Below are positions 54,216-63,771 of a stretch of DNA of 64,000 nt, one piece after another. The notes beneath the pieces are model-generated. The model was given only the letters and a program-made list of their open reading frames with translations. It had not been told where the DNA came from and searched no databases. This DNA comes from Exiguobacterium undae DSM 14481. GTDB lineage: Bacteria; Bacillota; Bacilli; Exiguobacteriales; Exiguobacteriaceae. Numbering within the stretch: position 1 is the first letter of the stretch; every line of letters starts with the position of its first letter. The translations under genes and the position numbers were made by a program. The stretch is from positions 2,156,398 through 2,220,397 of the forward strand of contig NZ_KK211187.1 in assembly GCF_000620805.1 (NCBI RefSeq). The letters are read 5' to 3'.

Positions 54216-54782
54216 TCACTCCTTCGTCAGTTCGATAAATCGTTGAATCATCTGTTGCCCGAGTGGTGTGCCGATTGATTCCGGGTGAAATTGAATCCCG
54301 TAAGTCGGATGGTCGCGGTGTTCCAGCGCCATGATCGTTCCGTCTTCTGTCGTGGCGGTAATGTCCAAGACGTCCGGTAAGGTGGTCCGCTCGACGATCA
54401 AGGAATGATACCGCATCACGTCCAGTTGTTCCGGCAACCCTTCAAACAACCGTCCCGTTTGTCGGATGCTCGATGTTTTACCATGGCGGATTTCTGCTGC
54501 TTCAACGACGTTTCCACCAAATGCTTGCCCGATGGCTTGATGCCCGAGACAGACACCGAGAATCGGAATTTTCCCGGAATACGTCCGGATGACGTCAAGA
54601 CATATCCCGGCGTCGTTCGGGTTTCCCGGTCCCGGTGATAAGATGATGCCTGCCGGATGTAATGCGGCAATTGCACTCACCTCGATCGCATCATTGCGGA
54701 TGACTTGTATTTCATCATACGCCGCAGCGAATTGATACAGGTTATAGGTAAAGGAATCATAATTATCGATCAGTACAATCAT
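54216..54782 (-). CDS. trpG: Anthranilate synthase glutamine amidotransferase subunit
   Basis: A 188-residue class I amidotransferase. LIDNYDSFTYNLYQ starts it, the nucleophile Cys is in PILGVCLGHQAIGQAFGG, and the His-Glu pair is in QFHPESIGTP. It supplies ammonia to TrpE. ATG 54782 overlaps the trpE stop (ATGA) and has GGAGG 7 bases ahead; a TTG at 54788 is a poorer start. It may also serve folate synthesis (PabA) as in B. subtilis, but here it is inside the trp operon. Confidence 0.97.
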   Translation of the reverse strand: MIVLIDNYDSFTYNLYQFAAAYDEIQVIRNDAIEVSAIAALHPAGIILSPGPGNPNDAGICLDVIRTYSGKIPILGVCLGHQAIGQAFGGNVVEAAEIRHGKTSSIRQTGRLFEGLPEQLDVMRYHSLIVERTTLPDVLDITATTEDGTIMALEHRDHPTYGIQFHPESIGTPLGQQMIQRFIELTKE

Positions 54783-56173
54783 TTCCAAACCTCCAGTAAG
54801 GATTTCGCTTTATGCAAGGTCTCCTCGAATTCAAGGATCGGATCGGAATCATAGACTATACCCGCTCCAGCCTGAACGTACGCTTTTCCGTCTTGGATGA
54901 CCATCGTCCGGATCGCCAGAGCAAAGTCTAAATTCCCGCTGACATCAAAATAGCCAACCGCCCCGGCATACACTTCCCGTTTTTTCGTTTCGTATTGATT
55001 GATCAACTGCATTGCGCGAATCTTCGGAGCACCCGAGACCGTTCCGGCCGGTAAGCAGGCGACGAGCGCATCGGCTCCCGTTTTTCCTTCGGCGAGTGTC
55101 CCTTCGACGACAGAAACGAGATGCATGACATTTTTGAAGCGTTCAATCTCCATTTCCCGTGACACATGGATGCTTCCGACCTGACACACTTGACCTAGAT
55201 CATTTCGTCCTAAGTCGACGAGCATCCGGTGCTCGGCTAGTTCTTTTTCATCGTGTAGCAATTCGTTGGCGAGAGCTTGATCCGCCTGTTTCGTTTTTCC
55301 ACGCGGTCGTGTTCCGGCAATCGGATTTGTCGTCACGTGCCGTCCTTTGACCTGAATCAAACTTTCCGGCGAAGCACCCAGCACGATCACTTCTCCTAAA
55401 TCGATGTAAAAGAGGTACGGGCTCGGGTTGTCCTGCCGGAGTTTCCGGTAAAAGTGGAACGGATCGCCGACGAAAGTCGCATCGAGTCGTTGCGATAACA
55501 CGAGTTGGAACACATCCCCTTGCCGTATATGTTGTTTCGCCTGTTCAACCAACGAAAGGAACGCCTCTTTTTCGATTTGCGGTTGGTAGACGATGTTTTC
55601 AAGCGGTCGCTCCATCCGTGTCCGTTCACCGGTCTGTTCCAGCTGTGCTTTACGTTCATGGAGTCGCCGGGACATCTCTTCCCGGTCAGTCAGTCCTCCG
55701 AGTGACGTCTGGATCAAGTGGACCCGGTGTTCCAAATGATCATACAAGATGATTTCGTCATACACGGCAAGCAAGGCATCCGGTAAATTCCGGTCGCTGT
55801 CCGGCACGGCACCGATGTTCTCATAGGCACGAATCGCATCATACCCGACATAGCCGATGGCGCCACTCAGAAACGGGAAATCCGTTTCGGTAGCCGGACG
55901 GGTGACTGCTTGTTGCAAGAGTTGAACCGGGTTCCCCGTCATCACATGTGTCTCTCGTGTGTGAAGATTTTGCCGTGTCACCTGATTTCCTTCCGCCCGA
56001 AGCAATTCGACCGGGTTGACCCCGATGATCGAGTAACGGCCGTTACCCGCGCTTGCCGAGCTTTCAAGCAGACATTTCCGATCCCCTTCGAGCTGTAAAA
56101 AAATCGAAATCGGTGTCAGTTCATCTCCGTTCATCTCCAGTTGTTCCATTATCAATTGTTCTGTCTCGATCAT
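54779..56173 (-). CDS. trpE: Anthranilate synthase component I
   Basis: A 464-residue chorismate-using enzyme. The N-terminal feedback region contains LLESSASAGNGRYSIIGVNP, with the LLES motif that binds tryptophan. The catalytic core contains VFQLVLSQR, NPSPYLFYIDLGEVIVLGASPESL, PIAGTRPRG, DLGRNDLG, TVSGAPKIRAMQLI and QAGAGIVYDSDPILEFEET. ATG 56173 has AGGAGG upstream. First gene of the operon, behind two T-box elements. The allosteric motif suggests feedback inhibition in addition to tRNA sensing. Confidence 0.97.
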   Translation of the reverse strand: MIETEQLIMEQLEMNGDELTPISIFLQLEGDRKCLLESSASAGNGRYSIIGVNPVELLRAEGNQVTRQNLHTRETHVMTGNPVQLLQQAVTRPATETDFPFLSGAIGYVGYDAIRAYENIGAVPDSDRNLPDALLAVYDEIILYDHLEHRVHLIQTSLGGLTDREEMSRRLHERKAQLEQTGERTRMERPLENIVYQPQIEKEAFLSLVEQAKQHIRQGDVFQLVLSQRLDATFVGDPFHFYRKLRQDNPSPYLFYIDLGEVIVLGASPESLIQVKGRHVTTNPIAGTRPRGKTKQADQALANELLHDEKELAEHRMLVDLGRNDLGQVCQVGSIHVSREMEIERFKNVMHLVSVVEGTLAEGKTGADALVACLPAGTVSGAPKIRAMQLINQYETKKREVYAGAVGYFDVSGNLDFALAIRTMVIQDGKAYVQAGAGIVYDSDPILEFEETLHKAKSLLEVWK

Positions 56174-56193
56174 CCTGTTTCGCCTCCTGATAT

Positions 56194-56460
56194 AAAAAAA
56201 GTCCTCCATACAGCAAATATGCCGTATGGAGGACGATAGACTCGCGGTGCCACCTCACAATTGGAACAACAAATGTTCCCTCTCATTTCCGATGCGTCTT
56301 GACGAGACATCGTAGCCTAAGATAACGGGGGCTTCCGTCATGGCCTACTTACCGTTCAGCCATGCTCTCATGAGACCATTCATCAGACATCGCTGTACGG
56401 AAGTTCCACCTCTCTTCCGCTCTCTGGAACAACGATTTGTTTGACTACTTAACTCATTCA
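56194..56460 (-). promoter_or_regulatory. Proximal tryptophan T-box riboswitch
   Basis: On the minus strand: AGAGAG motif (from 56424), specifier loop GAATGGTCTCATGAG with Trp codon TGG, T-box GAGGTGGCACCGCG (reverse complement of 56242-56255), then terminator GTCCTCCATAC/GTATGGAGGAC with TTTTTTT. The UGGC bulge would pair with tRNA GCCA, the G73 end of tRNA-Trp. Confidence 0.93.
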
Positions 56461-56485
56461 TCGATTTTTTTATGCAGTTGAATAC

Positions 56486-56762
56486 GAAAAGGGTCTTCTC
56501 GCCCATTCATGATAAACATGAAGGACGGGAAGACCCGCGGTACCACCTTCGTTGACTATTACTAGTCCCCTCGAACGAACCGGTTGCCCTGATTCGTCGT
56601 CCTCGATAACGGGAGGTAGCCGTCAGAGCCTACTGTAAGTTCGGTCTGATGCTCAGAAGTCCATTCACCTGTTTCCCGATACTGATTCGCACCACCCATC
56701 AGCTCTCTTGAATCGTTTCATAGGCTACTTCTCTTCGTCATTGCGTCTGTTGTTGTCTAATT
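56486..56762 (-). promoter_or_regulatory. Distal tryptophan T-box riboswitch
   Basis: On the minus strand: GAAGAGAAGTAG and AAGAGAGC motifs, specifier GAATGGACTTCTGAG (TGG), T-box GAAGGTGGTACCGCG (reverse complement of 56537-56551), and terminator GGGTCTTC/GAAGACCC then TTTTC. The bulge reads UGGU, giving only a U-G wobble with a G73 discriminator. The two T-boxes together fill the gap 56174-56762. Confidence 0.92.
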
Positions 56763-56769
56763 GTTTTTT

Positions 56770-56798
56770 ATGTTACGTCGGAAACCGTTTTCTGTCAA
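56770..56798 (-). promoter_or_regulatory. trp operon promoter
   Basis: On the minus strand TTGACA (56798-56793), 17-base spacer, TAACAT (56775-56770). The -35 starts 15 bases past the bkdB stop codon. Confidence 0.72.
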
Positions 56799-56812
56799 TA
56801 GATTTGTCTGAA

Positions 56813-58105
56813 TCAATATAAAGACAATTGATCCGGATCGATTGACTCGAGTGCTTGCTTGACCGTCTGGAGGAACTGACCGGCTACGAGTCCGTCGAGC
56901 ACCCGGTGGTCGATCGACATACACAGGTTGACCATGTCGCGCGCTGCAAACATCCCATTGACCCAGACCGGACGTTTAACGATCGATTCAACGGATAAAA
57001 TCGCCGCTTGCGGGAAATTCAGAATCGGTGCCGACTGAATCGAACCGAATGATCCGGTATTGTTGACCGTAAATGTTCCGCCCTGCATCTCGCTTGAAGA
57101 CAACTGGCCGGCTTGCGCCCGTTTGCCGAAATCATCGATTGCCCGGGCCAGTCCTTTAATGCTGAGATCATCGGCATTCTTGACGACCGGTACAAACAAG
57201 GCTTCTTGCGTGGCGACGGCCAGTGACAAGTTGATCGCTTTTTTCTGGATGATCTTGTCGCCTGCCCAAGTTGAATTCATGATTGGATGTTTTTTTAGAC
57301 CTTCGACCGTTGCTTTCATGAAGAACGGCAGGAACGTCAATTTCACGCCTTCTTGTTTGAAGAAAATATCTTTATGGCGGTTCCGGGCTTCGACCAGATT
57401 TGTCACGTCAACTTCAATCATCAACCAGGCATGCGGTGCTTCCTGTTTCGAACGCACCATGTTCGTTGCGATGGCCTGACGGACACCTGCCGTCGGAATT
57501 TCAATGTCTCCGGCTTCTGTTGTGCTCGTCACCGGTTTAGCTGCTTGAGGCCGCGCGACTTGCGGCTGTTCTTGTCGTTCCGGTTGTGTTGCTGGTTTTG
57601 CTGCCGGGACTGATTGAATCGTCGGCGCTTCGACGGTATCCGGCTGACGCGTTTGTCCCGTCTCAATCACTTTTAAGATATCTTTTCGGGTAATCCGTCC
57701 ACCGGCTCCCGTCCCCGTCACGTGTTCAAGATCAATCGCATGCTCCGACGATAACTTCAGAACAGCGGGAGAATAGCGTTTTTTCATCGACTGGTCACTG
57801 GAAACGGGTGTTTCTTCGACAGCTGGAACGGCTTCTTCCGTCGCCGCGACTTCCGTTGAACCGCCGCTGACTTGCAAGGTGACGATCGCTTCCCCGACTT
57901 GCAGCGTGTCACCTTCTTCTGCGAGAAGTTGATCGATGACACCATCAAACGACGACGGGACTTCTGCCGTGACTTTATCCGTGATGACTTCTGCAATCGG
58001 ATCATATTTTTTGACCGTATCGCCTGGTTTGACGAGCCAGAGGGAAATCGTCCCTTCCGTTACACTCTCACCAAGTTGTGGCATCGTTAATGTTTCGGTT
58101 TTCAT
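56813..58105 (-). CDS. bkdB: Branched-chain keto acid dehydrogenase E2 (lipoyl acyltransferase)
   Basis: A 430-residue E2 component. The lipoyl domain (1-78) carries K44 in EVITDKVTAEVPS. After a Pro/Ala/Glu-rich linker comes the E1/E3-binding domain (about 125-160, RYSPAVLKLSSEHAIDLEHVTGTGAGGRITRKDIL). After a second linker the catalytic domain (about 200-430) ends with the active-site DHRVLDG. It transfers branched acyl groups to CoA. Start 58105 with AAGGGGG. Last gene of the bkd operon, 15 bases from the trp promoter with no terminator seen in between. Confidence 0.95.
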   Translation of the reverse strand: MKTETLTMPQLGESVTEGTISLWLVKPGDTVKKYDPIAEVITDKVTAEVPSSFDGVIDQLLAEEGDTLQVGEAIVTLQVSGGSTEVAATEEAVPAVEETPVSSDQSMKKRYSPAVLKLSSEHAIDLEHVTGTGAGGRITRKDILKVIETGQTRQPDTVEAPTIQSVPAAKPATQPERQEQPQVARPQAAKPVTSTTEAGDIEIPTAGVRQAIATNMVRSKQEAPHAWLMIEVDVTNLVEARNRHKDIFFKQEGVKLTFLPFFMKATVEGLKKHPIMNSTWAGDKIIQKKAINLSLAVATQEALFVPVVKNADDLSIKGLARAIDDFGKRAQAGQLSSSEMQGGTFTVNNTGSFGSIQSAPILNFPQAAILSVESIVKRPVWVNGMFAARDMVNLCMSIDHRVLDGLVAGQFLQTVKQALESIDPDQLSLY

Positions 58106-58118
58106 TGACGTTTCCCCC

Positions 58119-59102
58119 TTAGTACGCGTGTAGCGTCCGGATTTTGTCTTCGATTTTTTCACTCGAGACGTTAAAGAATTTTTCCATCGTCGGTGCGTAT
58201 GGCATCGCCGGTACATCCGGACCACACAGACGCTCGATTGGCGCGTCGAGATCAAACAGTGCTTCTTCCGCGATGATCGCCGACACTTCACTCATGACGC
58301 TGCCTTCTTTATTGTCCTCTGTCACGAGTAAGACTTTCCCCGTTTTTCGGGCTGCTGCGACGACCGCTTCCCGGTCGATCGGGTAAACCGTTCGTAAGTC
58401 CAGGATGTGGACATCAATGCCGTCTTTTTCAAGGCGGGCTGCCGCGTCAAGGGCGAATTGAACGCAAAGACCGTACGTGATGACCGTCAAATCTTCGCCT
58501 TCCCGCTTCACATCGGCTTTGCCGATTTCGACGATGTAATCCTCTTCCGGAACTTCGCCTTTCAGAAGACGGTATCCGCGTTTATGCTCAAAGAACAGGA
58601 CCGGATCATTGGAACGGATGGCTGCCTTCAGCAATCCTTTTGCATCGTACGGGTTAGAAGGAATGACGATTTTTAAGCCCGGTGTTGAATTGAACATCGC
58701 TTCGACGGATTGTGAGTGGTAAAGTGCTCCGTGAATCCCGCCGCCGAATGGTGCCCGGATGACGATTGGACACGACCAGTCATTGTTTGAACGATACCGG
58801 ATTTTTGCCGCTTCACTGACGATTTGGTTGACGGCCGGCATGATGAAATCAGCAAACTGCATCTCAGCGATTGGTCGCATCCCGTACATCGCAGCTCCGA
58901 TTCCGACACCGGCAATTGCGCTTTCAGCAAGCGGTGCGTCGATGACACGTGCTTCCCCGAACTGTTCGAGTAGGCCTTGTGTCGCCCGGAAAACGCCGCC
59001 GCGGACGCCGACATCTTCCCCGAGGACGAACACCGATTCATCGCGTTCCATTTCTTCTTTGATTGCACTGTTGATCGCTTCGATTAAACTTAACGTCGTC
59101 AT
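58119..59102 (-). CDS. bkdAB: Branched-chain keto acid dehydrogenase E1 beta
   Basis: A 327-residue subunit pairing with BkdAA. VLGEDVGVRGGVFRATQGL, DAPLAESAIAGVGIGAA, EMQFADFIMPA, RAPFGGGIHGALYHSQS and KVLLVTEDNKEG are the E1-beta hallmarks. It starts inside the bkdAA stop (ATGA). Together they decarboxylate 2-oxo acids from Val, Leu and Ile with thiamine diphosphate and load the lipoyl arm. Confidence 0.97.
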   Translation of the reverse strand: MTTLSLIEAINSAIKEEMERDESVFVLGEDVGVRGGVFRATQGLLEQFGEARVIDAPLAESAIAGVGIGAAMYGMRPIAEMQFADFIMPAVNQIVSEAAKIRYRSNNDWSCPIVIRAPFGGGIHGALYHSQSVEAMFNSTPGLKIVIPSNPYDAKGLLKAAIRSNDPVLFFEHKRGYRLLKGEVPEEDYIVEIGKADVKREGEDLTVITYGLCVQFALDAAARLEKDGIDVHILDLRTVYPIDREAVVAAARKTGKVLLVTEDNKEGSVMSEVSAIIAEEALFDLDAPIERLCGPDVPAMPYAPTMEKFFNVSSEKIEDKIRTLHAY

Positions 59103-60112
59103 TTCGTTTCCCCCTCATCGTACACGTAACGGAGTGTGTTTTCAGCTGTATCGTAGGCCGCTGCTTCCGCATAAGCCGTCGCTTCATCAACTTCTTGTTC
59201 AAGTTTCGCTTCGATGTCTTGTGCCGTTTCTTCCGTCAAGACACCCATCTGAATCAATTTTTCCCGGAACAGTTTGACCCCGTCACGTGTTTTCAGTTCA
59301 GCCAGTTCTTCCGCTGAACGGTACGATTTATCATCATCATCCGATGAATGGGGCACAAGCCGTTCGACTTCAACCTCAATCAATGTCGGACCTTCACCGC
59401 GAAGACCACGTTCACGGGCTTCCTTGACGGCTTTATAAACGGCAAGCGGATCAATACCGTCAATCGTCACACCCGGCATCCCGTAACCGATTGCCCGGTC
59501 GGCGACGTGTTTCGCCGACAATTGTTTCGAGAGCGGCGTCGAAATCGCATATTTGTTGTTTTCACAGAACAGGATGACCGGCAGTTTATGAATGCCGGCA
59601 AAGTTTGCGCCTTCGTGGAAGTCGCCTTGGTTCGACGAGCCTTCGCCAAACGAGACATAGGCTACAAGCGGCTCTTGACGCATCTTCGCAGCTAGGGCAA
59701 TCCCAACGGCATGCGGGACTTGTGTCGTCACCGGGCTAGATCCCGTGACGATGTTGAGGGCACGTGACCCGTAATGGCCCGGCATTTGGCGTCCGCCGGA
59801 GTTCGGATCTTCCGCTTTGGCGAAGGCGGATAACATGATGTCCCGCGACGTCTGACCAAAATGCAGGACGACACCAAGATCGCGGTAATACGGCAGGATA
59901 TAGTCCGTTCCTTTTTCAAGGGCGTACGCTGCACCGACTTGTGCTGCTTCCTGTCCTTGACAGGAGACGAGGAATGGAATTTTTCCCGCCCGGTTCAATT
60001 TCCACATCCGTTCGTCAATCTTTCGTGCGCGCACCATCGTCTCAAACATTTGAATGGCATCTTGCTCCGTCAAACCCAGTTCGACGAGTTCTTTGAATTC
60101 TATTTTTTCCAT
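59099..60112 (-). CDS. bkdAA: Branched-chain keto acid dehydrogenase E1 alpha
   Basis: A 337-residue thiamine diphosphate subunit. The TPP fold GEGSSNQGDFHEGANFAGIHKLPVILFCENN matches the GDG(x)25-30NN signature, FLVSCQGQEAAQVGAAYALEKG opens the active site, and the phosphorylation-loop-like HSSDDDDKSYR is bacterial. ATG 60112 has AAGGAGG; an ATG at 60133 lies within the end of lpdV and is not needed. Confidence 0.96.
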   Translation of the reverse strand: MEKIEFKELVELGLTEQDAIQMFETMVRARKIDERMWKLNRAGKIPFLVSCQGQEAAQVGAAYALEKGTDYILPYYRDLGVVLHFGQTSRDIMLSAFAKAEDPNSGGRQMPGHYGSRALNIVTGSSPVTTQVPHAVGIALAAKMRQEPLVAYVSFGEGSSNQGDFHEGANFAGIHKLPVILFCENNKYAISTPLSKQLSAKHVADRAIGYGMPGVTIDGIDPLAVYKAVKEARERGLRGEGPTLIEVEVERLVPHSSDDDDKSYRSAEELAELKTRDGVKLFREKLIQMGVLTEETAQDIEAKLEQEVDEATAYAEAAAYDTAENTLRYVYDEGETK

Positions 60113-60125
60113 CTGTTTTTCCTCC

Positions 60126-61547
60126 TTAGGCATGAACCGCTAATCCATCGACTGCTAACGCTGCTTCACCAAATGCTTCTGAAAGCGCCGGGTGCGGGTG
60201 AACAAGCTGACCGACCTCCCAGGCTGTTGCATTCAAGACAAGCGCCAGTCCTCCTTCACTGATCAACTCGGTCGCTTTTGGTCCTACGATATGGACCCCG
60301 ACCAAATCATCCGTTTTCGCATCGGAGACGAGTTTGATAAATCCTGCTGCTTCACCTTCAATCCGTGCTTTACCGAGACCGTTAAACGAGAACATCCCCG
60401 TTTTGACATCGAGCCCGGCCGCCTGTGCTTCCGCTTCTGTCAATCCAACAGAAGCCGCTTCCGGCACACTGTAGATACAACGGGGCACAAACGCATAGTT
60501 AAGCGGCGTCGTCGAACCGTTGACAATCGTTTCGACCGCTTTTGCACCTTCTGCCGAAGCCACGTGCGCCAGTTGCAGGCGTCCGATGACATCGCCGATG
60601 GCAAAGATATGATTGTCCTTCGTCCGGAATTCATCATCAACTTGAATGAATCCGTTCTCGACGACGATGTTCGTATTTTCAAGTCCGATCCCTTCGACAT
60701 TCGCCATCCGACCGATTGCGACCAACAATTTATCGGCAGCAAGCGTCGTCTTGTCGCCATTTCGGTCGACATCGATCGTCACACCGGACTCTGTCAGTTG
60801 GAAGCTGTCGCTTTGTGCAGCTGCGCTCGTCATGATCTTGACGCCGCGCTTTTTGAGCTGACGGGCAACTTCCCGGCTGACGGCCTGATCTTCCGTCGGT
60901 AAAATCCGATCACTGAACTCGACGACGGTGACAGCGACGTCAAAGTCCGTCAGCATCGACGCCCATTCAATCCCGATGACGCCGCCGCCGATGATGACGA
61001 TTGATTTAGGTAAGGCATTCATATCGAGTGCCTCATCTGAACTGAGGACGTACTCCGAGTCAAACGCCAGACCGTTCAACGGACGTGGGCGTGAACCCGT
61101 CGCAACAATCAGCTGGCGCGGTAAAATCAACTCGCCGTCGCCTTCTTCCGGCTCCACGCTGATCGTTCCCGGCATCGGTGAAAAGATACTTGGTCCAAGA
61201 ATCGAACCGCGACCGTGAAAGACTTCAATTTTTCCTTTTTTCATCAGATGCTGTATTCCGGATTCGAGACCATCGATGATGTCTTGTTTCCGTTGTTTGA
61301 CCTGTTCGAACCGTAAAAACGATTCCGGTACGTCGACGCCATATGTAGCGGCGTGTTTGACTGTCTGATAAACCGCTGCCGACTTCAAAAATGCTTTGGA
61401 AGGAATACATCCACGATGAAGACAGGTTCCCCCGAGTTTCCCTTGTTCTACGATTGCTACCGTCTTCCCGGCTTGGGCAGCACGAATCGCTGCAACATAT
61501 CCACCGGGACCACCACCTAGGACAACGACGTCGAATTCTCTAGCCAT
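60126..61547 (-). CDS. lpdV: Dihydrolipoamide dehydrogenase of the BCKDH complex
   Basis: A 473-residue flavoenzyme (E3). The FAD motif [17 protein letters not shown] is followed by the redox disulfide [13 protein letters not shown] (C42, C47). The NAD motif is [15 protein letters not shown], and the C-terminal catalytic base His is in [10 protein letters not shown]. It reoxidises the lipoyl arm of BkdB. It begins within the last 31 bases of buk. B. subtilis lpdV/bfmBC is the counterpart. Confidence 0.96.
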   Translation of the reverse strand: MAREFDVVVLGGGPGGYVAAIRAAQAGKTVAIVEQGKLGGTCLHRGCIPSKAFLKSAAVYQTVKHAATYGVDVPESFLRFEQVKQRKQDIIDGLESGIQHLMKKGKIEVFHGRGSILGPSIFSPMPGTISVEPEEGDGELILPRQLIVATGSRPRPLNGLAFDSEYVLSSDEALDMNALPKSIVIIGGGVIGIEWASMLTDFDVAVTVVEFSDRILPTEDQAVSREVARQLKKRGVKIMTSAAAQSDSFQLTESGVTIDVDRNGDKTTLAADKLLVAIGRMANVEGIGLENTNIVVENGFIQVDDEFRTKDNHIFAIGDVIGRLQLAHVASAEGAKAVETIVNGSTTPLNYAFVPRCIYSVPEAASVGLTEAEAQAAGLDVKTGMFSFNGLGKARIEGEAAGFIKLVSDAKTDDLVGVHIVGPKATELISEGGLALVLNATAWEVGQLVHPHPALSEAFGEAALAVDGLAVHA

Positions 61548-62620
61548 GTTGGTTCGCCTCCATATTCCTTAACTTGTTCCTCATTGCGCAGGACACGTAA
61601 TACACCTTCCGCAAGAGCCCGTAATTCATCTTCTCCCGGGATCCGAACGACAGACCCGAGATGCGCAATCCGCTCTTCGATCGCACTGGTCAACCGGTCA
61701 CTGTAGGCAAGTCCACCCGTTAAGAGGATTGCATCGACCTGACCATATAAAACAGCACTTTGGGCTGCGATTTCTTTTGCAACTCGATACGCCATTGCGT
61801 CATATAATAAAGCAGCTTTTTCGTCGCCATCGTCAATCCGGCGTTCGATTTCAACCGCGTCGTAAGTGCCTAAGTGCGCGACAAGTCCGCCTGACCCAAC
61901 GACCAGACGCTTCATTTCTTCGAGTTTATACTTGGTACTATAACATAGTTCTACTAGTTGACCAACAGGCAAGGACCCGCTCCGTTCCGGTGAAAAAGCA
62001 CCTTCTCCGTCCAGTCCATTGTTGACATCAATCACACGTCCGTTGAGGTGAGCCCCGACTGTAATTCCCCCACCCATATGGGCAACGATCAGCCGCAATT
62101 GTTCATACGGTGTTTCGATATCCTTGGCATAGCGTTTTGCGACGGCCTTTTGATTCAAAGCATGAAAAATACTTTTCCGTTCAAGTTCAGGCAAGCCTGT
62201 AATCCGGGCAATCGGTTCCAGTTCGTCCACGACGACCGGATCGACGATAAATGCCGGAATCGAGAGTGATTGGCCAATCTCATCAGCGAGCAGACCACCA
62301 AGATTTGAAGCATGGACGCCAAACGTCCCGTTTAACAGATCGTCCCGCATCTCTTGATTGACTTGATAGGTTCCGCTGACGAGCGGACGAAGCAGACCGC
62401 CACGCCCGACGATTGCCGTAAGCGCTTTCAATTCAATCCGTTCTTGTGCCAACACATCGAGGACGACTTGGCGTCTGATGTTCAGCTGATCTGAAAGCGG
62501 TCCTCCGACCGCTTCAGCTGAATGGCGCAACGTTTTTGTAAACACTTGCTCTGTTCCATCAAAGATTCCGATTTTCGTTGAGGTTGAACCCGGATTGATG
62601 GTTAAAATACGTTCGCTCAT
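61517..62620 (-). CDS. buk: Branched-chain fatty-acid (butyrate) kinase
   Basis: A 367-residue ASKHA kinase making ATP from acyl phosphate, or the reverse. Phosphate/adenosine motifs are [47 protein letters not shown] and LLTGGLAYS. With Ptb it converts branched acyl-CoA to acid plus ATP, giving energy from amino-acid catabolism. The start at 62620 has GAGGAGG. It is 13 bases after bcd. Confidence 0.96.
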   Translation of the reverse strand: MSERILTINPGSTSTKIGIFDGTEQVFTKTLRHSAEAVGGPLSDQLNIRRQVVLDVLAQERIELKALTAIVGRGGLLRPLVSGTYQVNQEMRDDLLNGTFGVHASNLGGLLADEIGQSLSIPAFIVDPVVVDELEPIARITGLPELERKSIFHALNQKAVAKRYAKDIETPYEQLRLIVAHMGGGITVGAHLNGRVIDVNNGLDGEGAFSPERSGSLPVGQLVELCYSTKYKLEEMKRLVVGSGGLVAHLGTYDAVEIERRIDDGDEKAALLYDAMAYRVAKEIAAQSAVLYGQVDAILLTGGLAYSDRLTSAIEERIAHLGSVVRIPGEDELRALAEGVLRVLRNEEQVKEYGGEPTWLENSTSLS

Positions 62621-62633
62621 GAAACTCCTCCTC

Positions 62634-63758
62634 TTATCCGCGTGATCCCAGGATGTTTTTATCACGACGTAAAAACTGGCTCCGCGCACTGCCCATCGTC
62701 GCAATCCGTTCTTCCGCCATTTTTTCTGCTGCCCGGTATGTCGGCAGATGATCACGTTTCGCGATCTCGATGACTTTTGAGACGGCATCATAGACAAGTT
62801 CCACTTTTTTCATTGCCCGCTCGCGGTTGTACCCGTCGAGTTCATCGGCGACGTTAATGACACCACCCGCGTTGATGACGAAGTCCGGTGCGTAAAGAAT
62901 TCCGCGTTCTTGTAACATGTCACCGTGACGGTCTTCTTTGAGCTGGTTGTTTGCTGCCCCGGCGATGATTTTAACTTTCAATTGCGGAATCGTCTCATCG
63001 TTGAGTGTTGCACCTAAGGCACATGGAGCAAAAATATCCGCATCGACGCTGTAGATTTCGTCCGGTCCGACGACAAGTGCGCCAAACGCTTCTTCCGCAC
63101 GGCGTAGAGCGTCTTGGTTGATGTCCGTGACAATCAGTTTTGCCCCTTCTTCATGCAAGTGGCGGCATAAGTTAAAGGCGACGTTCCCGACACCTTGAAT
63201 CGCAATCGTTTTACCACCCAACGAATCTGTACCATATACTTCTTTCGCTGCTGCCTTCATCCCGCGGTAAACGCCGTACGCCGTGACCGGTGACGGGTTG
63301 CCGCTCGAACCGAACGCCGGGCTGACTCCTGTTACGAAATCTGTCTCCATGTGGATGTAATCCATGTCGGCGACCGTCGTGTTGACGTCTTCCGCTGTAA
63401 TGTAACGACCGTTTAACGATTGGACGTAACGACCAAATGCGCGGAATAGCGCTTCTGATTTTTGTGTTTTCGCATCACCGATGATGACGGCTTTTCCACC
63501 GCCGAGGTTGAGTCCGGCTGCCGCGTTTTTATACGTCATTCCTTTTGCCAAACGAAGGGCGTCAATCAACGCTTCCTCGTCAGAGGCATAGTTCCACATA
63601 CGGAGTCCGCCGAGAGCCGGTCCGAGTGTCGTATCGTGAATGGCAATGATCGCTTTCAGACCTGAGACTTTATCATGGCAAAAGACGACCTGTTCATAAT
63701 CTTCCATCGTCATCGTTTCAAAGATACTGAATCGTGCTTCTACATTTGTTTCCACCAT
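62634..63758 (-). CDS. bcd: Leucine dehydrogenase
   Basis: A 374-residue NAD-dependent amino-acid dehydrogenase deaminating Leu, Ile and Val to the 2-oxo acids used by the Bkd complex. The glycine-rich [43 protein letters not shown] holds the catalytic lysines. The NAD fold is [34 protein letters not shown] 63758 follows AAGGGGG. It lies between ptb and buk as in B. subtilis. Confidence 0.97.
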   Translation of the reverse strand: MVETNVEARFSIFETMTMEDYEQVVFCHDKVSGLKAIIAIHDTTLGPALGGLRMWNYASDEEALIDALRLAKGMTYKNAAAGLNLGGGKAVIIGDAKTQKSEALFRAFGRYVQSLNGRYITAEDVNTTVADMDYIHMETDFVTGVSPAFGSSGNPSPVTAYGVYRGMKAAAKEVYGTDSLGGKTIAIQGVGNVAFNLCRHLHEEGAKLIVTDINQDALRRAEEAFGALVVGPDEIYSVDADIFAPCALGATLNDETIPQLKVKIIAGAANNQLKEDRHGDMLQERGILYAPDFVINAGGVINVADELDGYNRERAMKKVELVYDAVSKVIEIAKRDHLPTYRAAEKMAEERIATMGSARSQFLRRDKNILGSRG

Positions 63759-63771
63759 TGTGAGTTCCCCC

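Noticed and set aside
56174-56812. TRAP-type control of the trp operon by repeated GAG/UAG triplets.
   Set aside because: No run of regularly spaced (G/U)AG triplets is visible; two full T-box elements account for the leader.
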